Assembly: GCA_017535925.1 (NCBI GenBank)
Contig: JAFXTD010000042.1
Location: forward strand, 1-47,383
DNA length: 47,383 nt
Direction: 5' to 3'
Source of the DNA: Selenomonadaceae bacterium
GTDB taxonomy: Bacteria > Bacillota > Negativicutes > Selenomonadales > Selenomonadaceae
The notes below the pieces were generated by a model. The model was given only the letters and a program-made list of their open reading frames with translations. It did no database searches and had not been told where the DNA came from. A program made the translations under genes and the position numbers. Below, piece after piece: positions 32,788-39,529 of the stretch (positions within the stretch are counted from its first letter, which is position 1; every line of letters starts with the position of its first letter).

Positions 32788-33096
32788 ATGTCAAAGGAAA
32801 TTTTGAAAGACGAAATCTTGAGTGAAGACGAACTCGACGGCGTGGCGGGCGGCACCAGGCTCGAAACATTCGCCGACGGCAACGAACTTTACAAACGCGG
32901 ACTTATTAGCGCGGATGACGCATTGTGTTCGGCACCCGTGCGCGACAAGCTTCACAACATGGGTTACGGCGGCTACAAAGACAACGGCGGCATAATTAAC
33001 GGCAACATTTACACCGACAAAAGCGGCAACACGATTACCCGCGAACAATTCTGGAAAAATTTCGACGCTGAAAACGGAACCAAGATTATCCGCTGA
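32788..33096 (+). CDS. Double-glycine leader peptide, member 2
   Basis: 102 residues, ATG at 32788. Leader SKEILKDEILSEDELDGVAGG, cleavage expected after GG. The core (80 residues) shares with member 1 the order ETfAD..LYKRGL, YKDNGGIINGNIYTDKSGN and TREQFWKNFD, so both encode the same small domain rather than random tails. No Cys-rich or Ser/Thr-rich lanthipeptide-like core is seen; it has a single Cys. Own promoter, own terminator. It sits between the lyase and PRTase genes of the Ter-linked cluster. Confidence 0.75.
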   Translation: MSKEILKDEILSEDELDGVAGGTRLETFADGNELYKRGLISADDALCSAPVRDKLHNMGYGGYKDNGGIINGNIYTDKSGNTITREQFWKNFDAENGTKIIR

Positions 33097-33131
33097 TTAA
33101 ATTCTGTATTTGAAACGCAAAATGAATCCAA

Positions 33132-33162
33132 AAAGCCCTTCGGCACATGTCGGAGGGTTTTT
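33132..33162 (+). terminator. Terminator after peptide gene 2
   Basis: AAGCCCTTCGGC / GTCGGAGGGTTTTT, CCCTTCGGC family, followed by T-rich sequence. Confidence 0.8.
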
Positions 33163-33165
33163 GCA

Positions 33166-33182
33166 ATTAGGAATTAGGAATG
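33166..33182. repeat. Short heptamer repeat (ATTAGGA type)
   Basis: Two ATTAGGA units plus a partial third, between the terminator of peptide gene 2 and the promoter of peptide gene 3. Same unit as the ATTCCTA arrays on the opposite strand. Confidence 0.6.
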
Positions 33183-33191
33183 GAAAAATCT

Positions 33192-33280
33192 TTGACAGTG
33201 AAAAATTTTTTTGCTAAAGTGTGTAACGAAATCTGATTTGAAACGTATAAGTTGCAGAAAACAAATTGGAGGCTGATATT
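33192..33280 (+). promoter_or_regulatory. Promoter and conserved 5' leader, peptide gene 3
   Basis: TTGACA (33192-33197), 17-bp A/T-tract spacer, TAAAGT (33215-33220) with an extended TGC, then GTAACGAAATCTGATTT, ACGTATAAG and AGAAAACAAATTGGAGG. The AAATCnGATTT palindrome is a candidate operator. Confidence 0.8.
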
Positions 33281-33640
33281 ATGGCTGATGAAAAGAAATT
33301 CGCGGACGAAGTGATGAGCGACAACGAACTTGACGGTGTGGCGGGCGGTAATTGCTACGAAACAGCAGATGACAGCCGCTTTTTGAACAGTTTGAACGGT
33401 TCTACAGACCGCTACGGTGCCCCAAGAATTTATTTTACAGGTGAGGCTACAAGGGAATCAATTCAAGGTGCTTGGGCGAAAGTCGGCATATATGCCAAAA
33501 TCAAAAAAAATTATATTCCAAGCAACGGAACAAGCAACGAATATTATCTTAACGGGCAGCAAATCACGCAGGAAGAGGCTCGTCAGCATGCAATGAACGT
33601 CACAGGGCACTATATGAGCGAATCTGATTGGAAATGGTAA
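33281..33640 (+). CDS. Double-glycine leader peptide, member 3
   Basis: 119 residues, ATG at 33281. Leader ADEKKFADEVMSDNELDGVAGG. The core begins NCYETADDSRFLNSLNGS, sharing the ETA.DS..L motif at the same place as the other members, but the rest diverges: KIKKNYIPSNGTSNEYYLNG then ITQEEARQHAMNVTGHYM. EYYLNGQQITQEEA may be a distant version of the EYYDKAGN...REnF block. Own promoter and terminator. The divergence between tandem copies fits an accessory, diversifying gene family. Confidence 0.72.
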   Translation: MADEKKFADEVMSDNELDGVAGGNCYETADDSRFLNSLNGSTDRYGAPRIYFTGEATRESIQGAWAKVGIYAKIKKNYIPSNGTSNEYYLNGQQITQEEARQHAMNVTGHYMSESDWKW

Positions 33641-33663
33641 AAAAATCGTCACGGCAGTAAAAA

Positions 33664-33694
33664 AAGCCCTTCGGCTAGTGTCGAGGGGTTTTTT
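33664..33694 (+). terminator. Terminator after peptide gene 3
   Basis: AAGCCCTTCGGC / GTCGAGGGGTT then six T; CCCTTCGGC family. The next promoter's -35 starts three bases later. Confidence 0.75.
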
Positions 33695-33696
33695 CG

Positions 33697-33786
33697 TTGA
33701 CTGCGGAAAATTTTTTTGCTAAAGTGTGTAACGAAATCGGATTTTCGACGTATAAGCGATAGAAAACAAATTGGAGGTTGATAATT
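33697..33786 (+). promoter_or_regulatory. Promoter and conserved 5' leader, peptide gene 4
   Basis: TTGACT (33697-33702), 17-bp A/T-tract spacer, TAAAGT (33720-33725) with an extended TGC, then GTAACGAAATCGGATTT, ACGTATAAG and AGAAAACAAATTGGAGG. Confidence 0.8.
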
Positions 33787-33978
33787 ATGGCAGACGAAAA
33801 AATTTTGAAGGATAAAGGCTTGAAAGACGAAAAAATCTTGAAAGACGAACTCTTGAGCGAGGAAGAACTCGACAAAGTCGCGGGCGGTGCACCTAGTAAA
33901 ATGTTTGAACAAAATCCGAACACCGCCAACGATTCAAATCTGCTTAGTAATTTGGGGGGAAGTTGGTGGACAAAATAA
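33787..33978 (+). CDS. Double-glycine leader peptide, member 4 (short)
   Basis: 63 residues, ATG at 33787. The leader is longer than in the other members and internally repetitive (KILKDKGLKDEKILKDELLS), ending EEELDKVAGG. Only ~29 residues follow, with NTANDSNLLSNLGGS corresponding to the ETA.DS..L start of the other cores and then WWTK. It is either a naturally short precursor peptide or a copy truncated in its core. Own promoter and terminator, identical in style to members 2 and 3. Confidence 0.68.
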   Translation: MADEKILKDKGLKDEKILKDELLSEEELDKVAGGAPSKMFEQNPNTANDSNLLSNLGGSWWTK

Positions 33979-34020
33979 GATAACCAACAAAAACGCGGCG
34001 GACGGTCGCAATCGGTAAAA

Positions 34021-34053
34021 AAAGCCCTTCGGCGCATGGTCGGAGGGCTTTTT
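34021..34053 (+). terminator. Terminator after peptide gene 4
   Basis: AAGCCCTTCGGC / GTCGGAGGGCTTTTT; CCCTTCGGC family, three bases before the next -35. Confidence 0.8.
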
Positions 34054-34055
34054 CG

Positions 34056-34084
34056 TTGACGGCGAAAAAATTTCTTGATAAAGT
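34056..34084 (+). promoter_or_regulatory. Promoter of the PRTase-StiP-HAD genes
   Basis: TTGACG (34056-34061), 17-bp A/T-tract spacer, TAAAGT (34079-34084) with an extended TGA. The promoter matches those of the peptide genes, but the conserved leader is missing: the RBS GGAGG (34091-34095) comes almost at the expected transcription start. Confidence 0.65.
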
Positions 34085-34103
34085 GTGTTCGGAGGCGATT
34101 TTG

Positions 34104-35198
34104 TTGAAAATTTTCAGAGCTGAAGATGTTTTGCGCGTCGCCAAAAGATTAAACAACACGCGGCGAAATTATTTGCTGGTCAATCCGTTGCAGGGAAAGC
34201 ATTTGCCCGTAAAACCTTCCGCCGCGCTCGAAATGATGAACGCTCTCGGCTTGAAGGTCGCGGAAAAATTTTCGGAAGCAAGATTGGTTATCGGCTTCGC
34301 GGAAACGGCAACGGCAATCGGAGCGGTCGTCGCGAAAAATTTATCGGACGAATGCTTTTATCTTCAGACGACGCGGGAAAATTTTTCGGGCAAGTTCATA
34401 GAATTTTTGGAGGAGCACTCTCACGCGCCCGAACAAAAAATTTTCGCCGAAAATCTTTCCGAGCTGATTAATCGAACGCACGAAATTATTTTTGTCGACG
34501 ACGAACTTTCGACCGGCAAAACTCTCTTGAACATCGTCCGCCAACTCAAAAATGAATTTCCCGCGCTCAACGATAAAAAAATCTGCGCGGCGTCGATAAT
34601 CAATCGCTTGTCGGAAGAAAATCTTGCGGCATTGGCGGCGGAAAATATTTCTTGCGTTTGGCTCGTCAAGCTCAATCAAAATTTCGATGCGGAAAAATTT
34701 TCTGTCGAGGCGGCAAGCAAAGTCAATCACGTTGAAAAAAATTTTACGTTGCATGAAAAATTTTTTACGGTTGATGCGAGGCGCGGCGTCAAAATCGGCG
34801 AATACTTTGCTCAATGCGCTGAACTTGGAAATTTTATCGTCGAACTTTTAAAGCGCGAGAACATTTCGGGCGAAATTTTGATTATCGGCACGGAAGAATT
34901 CATGTTGCCCGCGATTGTTGCAGGTCGTCGGCTTGAGTCGGAAAATTTTTCTTGCGTCACGCATTCGACGACGCGCAGTCCGATTGGCATTTGCAAAGAA
35001 AAAAATTATCCGATTCGCGAAGGCTTCAAGCTCCGAAGTTTTTATGATTCGACGCGCACGACTTTTATTTACAACTTGAAATTTTATGACGCGGCGATTA
35101 TCGTGACGAACGCCGAAAATTTTTCTGACGGCTTGGAAGATTTGATTGCCGCGCTTGAAGTTCACGGCGTCGAAAAAATTTTTATCGTGAGGTGTTGA
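34104..35198 (+). CDS. Phosphoribosyltransferase with TRSP domain (Ter-linked)
   Basis: 364 residues. The TTG at 34104 is chosen (GGAGG eight bases upstream). The N-terminal half is an orotate-type PRTase (PRTase_2): YLLVNPLQGKHLPVKP, VIGFAETATAIGAVVA and the PRPP-binding IIFVDDELSTGKTLLNIV. The C-terminal half is the TRSP domain, recognisable by HSTTRSPIG followed by IREGFKLRSFYDSTRTTFIY. This fusion is characteristic of the Ter-associated biosynthetic gene set. StiP follows after one base. Proposed role: attaching a ribose-phosphate to a base-like precursor (inference from published comparative genomics). Confidence 0.88.
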   Translation: MKIFRAEDVLRVAKRLNNTRRNYLLVNPLQGKHLPVKPSAALEMMNALGLKVAEKFSEARLVIGFAETATAIGAVVAKNLSDECFYLQTTRENFSGKFIEFLEEHSHAPEQKIFAENLSELINRTHEIIFVDDELSTGKTLLNIVRQLKNEFPALNDKKICAASIINRLSEENLAALAAENISCVWLVKLNQNFDAEKFSVEAASKVNHVEKNFTLHEKFFTVDARRGVKIGEYFAQCAELGNFIVELLKRENISGEILIIGTEEFMLPAIVAGRRLESENFSCVTHSTTRSPIGICKEKNYPIREGFKLRSFYDSTRTTFIYNLKFYDAAIIVTNAENFSDGLEDLIAALEVHGVEKIFIVRC

Positions 35199-35199
35199 A

Positions 35200-36246
35200 A
35201 TGTTCGGGATTTATCGGGCGCAAGACGTAACGATTTTATTAAAAGACATCAGCGGGCTTGTAAAACCTCTTCCAACCGCCGAACGAGAAAAATTGATTCA
35301 AGCGGGGCGACACTATTCGGAAATGTTGCCGATTGAATACGAGCCTTCGGAAAAATATTTGCAAGCCTACTTCGACGCGCTCAAGCGTTATTCAAAAATC
35401 ACTGCCGCCTCCGTTGCAAGCGTCTCCGAAAAAATTTTCCTCAACAAAGGAAAAAAAATTGTGCTTGTGTCTTTGGCGAGGGCGGGCACTCCGATTGGAA
35501 TTTTGATTAAACATTACCTTGAGCAAAAATTTTCCTGCGCGGTCAATCATTACACGATTTCGATTATTCGCGGCGTCGGTATCGACAAGAACGCCGTCAA
35601 TTTTATTTTGAAACGTCACAAGCCCGAAGAGATTCAATTTGTCGACGGCTGGACGGGCAAGGGCGCAATTCAACGCGAACTTTCCAAAGCAATGAAAGAT
35701 TTTCCGAACGTTGACGCGGGCTTGGCTGTTTTGAGTGACCCTGCCGGCGTTGCGAAATTTTGCGGCACTTACGAGGATTTTTTAATCGCAAGCTCTTGTT
35801 TGAATTCGACGGTTTCGGGTTTGTTGAGCCGAACTTTTTTGCGAAGCGACATTATCGGTGCGGAGGACTTTCACGGCGCGGCTTTTTATTCTGAACTCGT
35901 CGACAAAGATTTGACTTATCAATTTATCGACGCCATCGAAAAAAATTTTGACGCCTTGCCCGCAATAAAAAATTCCGCCGTCGAAAAGAACAGCGGACTT
36001 GCCGAAGTCAAACGAATCGCCGCAGATTTTTCAATCGCCGACATAAATTTAATCAAGCCCGGTATCGGTGAGACAACGCGGGTTTTACTTCGCCGCCTGC
36101 CGCAAAAAATTTTGGTTCGGAGCCTGAACGATGAGAATTTGGAACATTTATATCAGCTTGCAAAGGAGAAGGGCGCGCCGCTTGAAATTTATCCGCTGAA
36201 AAATTACAAGGCTTGCGGATTGATTCGGCGGCTTGCAGATAATTGA
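35200..36246 (+). CDS. StiP-family PRTase-like protein with PELOTA domain
   Basis: 348 residues, ATG at 35200. The body is the StiP ('cysteine protease StiP')/PRTase_1 family: FDALKRYSKITAASVASVSE, VLVSLARAGTPIGILIKHYL and the PRPP-loop IQFVDGWTGKGAIQREL. The C-terminal ~70 residues (NLIKPGIGETTRVLLRRLPQ, then KEKGAPLEIYPLKNYKACGL) look like the PELOTA RNA-binding-like domain often fused here. It is translationally packed between PRTase-TRSP (1 bp upstream) and the HAD gene (1 bp downstream). Biochemical activity is unproven; context supports a nucleotide-like metabolite pathway. Confidence 0.87.
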   Translation: MFGIYRAQDVTILLKDISGLVKPLPTAEREKLIQAGRHYSEMLPIEYEPSEKYLQAYFDALKRYSKITAASVASVSEKIFLNKGKKIVLVSLARAGTPIGILIKHYLEQKFSCAVNHYTISIIRGVGIDKNAVNFILKRHKPEEIQFVDGWTGKGAIQRELSKAMKDFPNVDAGLAVLSDPAGVAKFCGTYEDFLIASSCLNSTVSGLLSRTFLRSDIIGAEDFHGAAFYSELVDKDLTYQFIDAIEKNFDALPAIKNSAVEKNSGLAEVKRIAADFSIADINLIKPGIGETTRVLLRRLPQKILVRSLNDENLEHLYQLAKEKGAPLEIYPLKNYKACGLIRRLADN

Positions 36247-36247
36247 C

Positions 36248-36952
36248 ATGAAAATTTTATTCGCCTGCGATTTGGACAACACGTTGATTCATTCCTACAA
36301 AAAATTTCGTGCGGGAGATATTTGCGTTGAAATTTACGACGGGCGCGAACAAAGTTTCATTTCACCCGAAGCCCTCGACCTGCTCAAGACGATTGCCGCG
36401 AAAATTTTTTTTGTGCCTTTGACGACACGTTCAATCGCTCAATATCGGAGAATTTTTTGGACGGAGGATTTTTTTCCGAGCTTGGCTGTCGTCGCGAACG
36501 GAGCTTATCTTTTGGACGGCGATAATCAAGAAAATTTTTTGCGTGAAGTCGTCGTGCCTCACGAGGAGGAGCTGAAAACTTTGCAGGAAAAATTTTCCGA
36601 CAATCCCGCGTTCAATATCTGCCGCATTGTCGACGAAAGCTTTTTGTTTTTGAAGTGCCGTGACGACCTCGACGCCGATAAAATTTCTTTCGACACGAGC
36701 TTGACCGTTCAACGCTTCGGGAAAAAAATTTATCTCTTCCCGCCGAAACTCAACAAGGGCGAGGCATTAAAATTGCTGACAAAAAAATTTTCGCCCGATA
36801 AAATTTTCTGCGCGGGCGATTCGGAAATCGATTTGTCGATGCTTGAGCTTGCTGACGTTGCCTTTGCTCCAAAAAATCTTTGCGGAAAAAAATTTGTCTG
36901 CTTCGAAACCGCCGAAGAATTTTTGAAACGAATCGCGGAGGAATTTTTATGA
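36248..36952 (+). CDS. HAD-family phosphatase (Ter-linked)
   Basis: 234 residues. Start ATG at 36248, one base after the StiP stop. HAD superfamily, Cof-like: motif I FACDLDNTLIHS, motif II FVPLTTRSIAQYRRI, motif III lysine in PPKLNKGEALKL, motif IV IFCAGDSEIDLSMLELAD. In Ter-type clusters a HAD phosphoesterase is thought to dephosphorylate the product. It overlaps the next gene by 4 bp (ATGA). Confidence 0.87.
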   Translation: MKILFACDLDNTLIHSYKKFRAGDICVEIYDGREQSFISPEALDLLKTIAAKIFFVPLTTRSIAQYRRIFWTEDFFPSLAVVANGAYLLDGDNQENFLREVVVPHEEELKTLQEKFSDNPAFNICRIVDESFLFLKCRDDLDADKISFDTSLTVQRFGKKIYLFPPKLNKGEALKLLTKKFSPDKIFCAGDSEIDLSMLELADVAFAPKNLCGKKFVCFETAEEFLKRIAEEFL

Positions 36953-37386
36953 TTGACATTGCTAATATGATTTTGGCTGTTATCGGATGCATTTTCTTTT
37001 TGCCGGGCGTCTTCGCTCTTTTTAAAATGCTGACGAAGGCAAGGACACGCCTCCTTGATATGGTCGACGGCGATTTTTTGGCGTTCCTATCGCTGATTGT
37101 TTTTGTGCTCGTTCTTATCGCGGCGTCCGCTTACTGGATTTTCAGCAGTATCGACTTCGAGGCAGCGAGGAGTTTCAGAAAATATATCCACGGCTTCGCG
37201 GAAACGTATTTGTTTGAAGGCACGCTTTGCCTCTTGCTTACATACGGCTTTGCAAAAATCAATCCCGCCAAATTGAACGGGCGCGTTCAAATGAGCAGCG
37301 GCAAAAGGTCGCTTGTCATTGTGTTCGGAATTTTTTTCGGACTGCTTGCAATTTTTCTCGGCTTGAAAAAAATTATTGGCGGCTGA
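36949..37386 (+). CDS. Small integral membrane protein
   Basis: 145 residues, with about four transmembrane segments: NMILAVIGCIFFLPGVFALF, FLSLIVFVLVLIAASAYWIF, LFEGTLCLLLTYGFAKI and LVIVFGIFFGLLAIFLGL. No recognised family. The ATG overlaps the HAD stop (ATGA), GGAGG upstream, so it is the last gene of the PRTase-StiP-HAD operon; a bidirectional-looking terminator follows. It could anchor or export the pathway product, which is inference from position alone. Confidence 0.65.
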   Translation: MIDIANMILAVIGCIFFLPGVFALFKMLTKARTRLLDMVDGDFLAFLSLIVFVLVLIAASAYWIFSSIDFEAARSFRKYIHGFAETYLFEGTLCLLLTYGFAKINPAKLNGRVQMSSGKRSLVIVFGIFFGLLAIFLGLKKIIGG

Positions 37387-37398
37387 CAAAAAAAATTT

Positions 37399-37427
37399 CC
37401 TCCGTAAAATTTTTCGGAGGATTTTTT
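37399..37427 (+). terminator. Terminator of the Ter-linked operon
   Basis: CCTCCG / CGGAGG with a 10-nt A/T loop, then six T. It lies between convergent genes; the minus-strand T-run is also usable, so it may serve the kinase gene too. Confidence 0.7.
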
Positions 37428-38718
37428 ATTTCTTCAAGTTTGTTTTGAGTTCGACGGTAAATTTTGTGCCTTCGCCGAGTTTGGAGGCGACAGAAATTTT
37501 TCCTTCGTGAAGTTTGACAATTTCCGACGCAATCGCCAAGCCCAAACCGTTGCCGCCCATTTCACGACTGCGAGCTTTGTCGACGCGATAGAACCGTTCA
37601 AAAACTTTGTCCAAATCTTCGGGCGCGATACCGATACCGCTGTCCATGACGGCGAAGACCACACGGGCGTTGTTGACGCTTTCCAATCTGACGAGCACCG
37701 CGCCGTCTTCGGGCGTGTATTTAATCGCGTTGTCGACGAGGATTATCGCGAGCTGTTTAATCTTCTGTTCGTCGGCGGTAATCATGACTTTAACAAAATT
37801 TTCGCCCGCGAGGCGGATATTTTTTTTCTCGGCAATGGGCGTCATCGTTCGGATAACTTGCTTTAAAATTTCCGTCAAGTCGAGCCGCTGAATTTTGACT
37901 TTGAGAGCATTGTTGTCACTTCGGGCGACCATGAGCAAATCGCTGACGAGGTTTGTCATTTTTTTGACTTCGCTTTTCAAATCCTCAAGCACTTGACGCA
38001 GGAAAGGATTTTCAATCGAGGGGTCTGCCAAAAGCAAATCAGCCGAAGCCATGACGACTGCAAGTGGCGTTCTCAATTCGTGCGAAGCATCCGCCGCGAA
38101 TTGTTTCTGCTTGTCGTAAGCCTCTTTGAGCGGAACGAGTGCCCTGCCCGCCATGTAATAGCCGATTGCCGACGCGATTAACAGCGCGACAAAGCCCAAG
38201 ACAATTTGCGCGTAGGTTGCCTTCTGCAAGCCGGAATAAAGCGCGGTGACATCTTTGCCGACGTAAAGCGTTTGAACCGTTTTATCCGAGACGATTTTTT
38301 TTGAAGTCATCATCACGGTTGAAAGTTGTCCGGTTTCGTTCGTGTGCTGAAAGACTTCGACTTCGCCCTCGTCAATGCTCCAGCTTTCGATAGTGTCAAG
38401 CACGAATTGTTCCAAGCGGAAAGATGCCCGCTCAAAGCGAATGAGTTGCTTGTTGTCGTTGAAGATGTAAAAAAATAATCTGTCGTTGACGCTCTTGTAG
38501 TAGCGATTTTCGTCAATGGTGAGGGAGGGATTTTGCAAATAAAAAGTTTGCGTTTCTGCGACACCGTTTGCCGCGTCCGAAAGTTCCTGCGCCTGTTCGG
38601 AAAACATTGACCAGTTCATTGCCATGTGCACGACGAAAATTATCAACGCCAGAAAAAGGCTCATTATCAGCGCGTAAGCAAAGGCAAGTTGCCGCCGACT
38701 GCGCCCGAAAATTTCCAT
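37426..38718 (-). CDS. Sensor histidine kinase
   Basis: 430 residues. Two transmembrane segments (about 15-35: LIMSLFLALIIFVVHMAM; about 165-190: IVLGFVALLIASAIGYYMAG) frame a ~130-residue extracytoplasmic sensor of unknown type. Then the dimerisation/phosphoacceptor H-box AADASHELRTPLAVVMAS, N-box IILVDNAIKYTPEDG, and ATP-lid motifs VMDSGIGIAPEDL and MGGNGLGLAIASEI. No HAMP stretch is obvious. It is six bases downstream of the response regulator gene and surely cotranscribed. Signal unknown. Confidence 0.93.
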   Translation of the reverse strand: MEIFGRSRRQLAFAYALIMSLFLALIIFVVHMAMNWSMFSEQAQELSDAANGVAETQTFYLQNPSLTIDENRYYKSVNDRLFFYIFNDNKQLIRFERASFRLEQFVLDTIESWSIDEGEVEVFQHTNETGQLSTVMMTSKKIVSDKTVQTLYVGKDVTALYSGLQKATYAQIVLGFVALLIASAIGYYMAGRALVPLKEAYDKQKQFAADASHELRTPLAVVMASADLLLADPSIENPFLRQVLEDLKSEVKKMTNLVSDLLMVARSDNNALKVKIQRLDLTEILKQVIRTMTPIAEKKNIRLAGENFVKVMITADEQKIKQLAIILVDNAIKYTPEDGAVLVRLESVNNARVVFAVMDSGIGIAPEDLDKVFERFYRVDKARSREMGGNGLGLAIASEIVKLHEGKISVASKLGEGTKFTVELKTNLKK

Positions 38719-38724
38719 AAGTGT

Positions 38725-39402
38725 TTATGCCTCAAGTCGATAGCCGATACCGCGAACGGTTTTAATTGCAATGCTGCCGTCGTCAACCTCCATTAGCTTC
38801 TTGCGCAAAATTTTCATGTAAGAGTCGATGTTGTTGGAGGTAATGTCGCGTTCGAGCCCCCAAATGCGGTCGAGGATAATATCGCGGGGCACGACGACTC
38901 CGAGATTTTGTGCAAGCAGGTCGAATATTTGAAATTCACGCGGCGAAAGTTGAATGACTTGATCTTTGCGCATGAGGACTTTGGTTGTGCGGTTGAGTGT
39001 GAAGGCACCGATTTCGATAACTTCCTGCTGAATTTTTTGCGTGGAACGCCTGCCGAGTGCGCGAAGTCTTGCCAAAAGTTCATCGAATTCAAACGGCTTG
39101 ACAAGATAATCGTCCGCGCCCGCGTCGAGCCCCATTACTCTGTCTTCGACGGTGTCTTTGGCGGTGAGCATGATAATCGCCCGTTCGTAGCCCGCCTCGC
39201 GCAGCTGCCGGCAAGCCTCAAGCCCGCTGACGTTTGGCATCATCCAATCCAAAATCAAAATGTCGTACTCCGAATACATTGCGTATTCAAAAATGTCCGC
39301 GCCGTTTGTTATCCATTCGACGTTGAATTTATTCTGCACGAGCATGTACTCAATCAATTTGCCGAGCCGGCTGTCGTCTTCGGCAAGCAGAATTCTCATC
39401 AT
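38725..39402 (-). CDS. OmpR/PhoB-family response regulator
   Basis: 225 residues. Receiver domain: LLAEDDSRLGKLIEYML (acidic pair), phosphoacceptor in ILILDWMMPNVSGLEA, MLTAKD and the lysine of DDYLVKPFEFDELLARLR. C-terminal winged helix: VIQLSPREFQIFDLLAQNLG and MEVDDGSIAIKTVRGIGYRL. Start MM at 39402, GGGAG upstream. Its promoter (39433-39461) is nearly identical to that of the ABC transporter two genes upstream on the same strand, suggesting shared or auto-regulation. Confidence 0.94.
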   Translation of the reverse strand: MMRILLAEDDSRLGKLIEYMLVQNKFNVEWITNGADIFEYAMYSEYDILILDWMMPNVSGLEACRQLREAGYERAIIMLTAKDTVEDRVMGLDAGADDYLVKPFEFDELLARLRALGRRSTQKIQQEVIEIGAFTLNRTTKVLMRKDQVIQLSPREFQIFDLLAQNLGVVVPRDIILDRIWGLERDITSNNIDSYMKILRKKLMEVDDGSIAIKTVRGIGYRLEA

Positions 39403-39432
39403 CTGTTGTCACTCCCGAAAAATTTTTTCATG

Positions 39433-39461
39433 ATTATAACATGTAATTTTTAAAAGCACAA
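39433..39461 (-). promoter_or_regulatory. Promoter of the response regulator/kinase operon
   Basis: Minus strand: TTGTGC (39456-39461), 17-bp spacer, TATAAT (39433-39438). The ~55-bp surroundings match the ABC transporter promoter at 41240-41268 almost base for base. Confidence 0.75.
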
Positions 39462-39492
39462 TTTAACGGGCGCAAATTTCACAGCGTCAAAT

Positions 39493-39528
39493 AAAAAAGC
39501 CCTGACTTTCGTCAAGGTTAATTTTCTT
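39493..39528 (-). terminator. Terminator after the ABC transporter gene
   Basis: Minus strand: AACCTTGAC / GTCAGGGcTTTTTT hairpin with a GAAA loop, just after the ABC transporter stop. Confidence 0.6.
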
Positions 39529-39529
39529 T

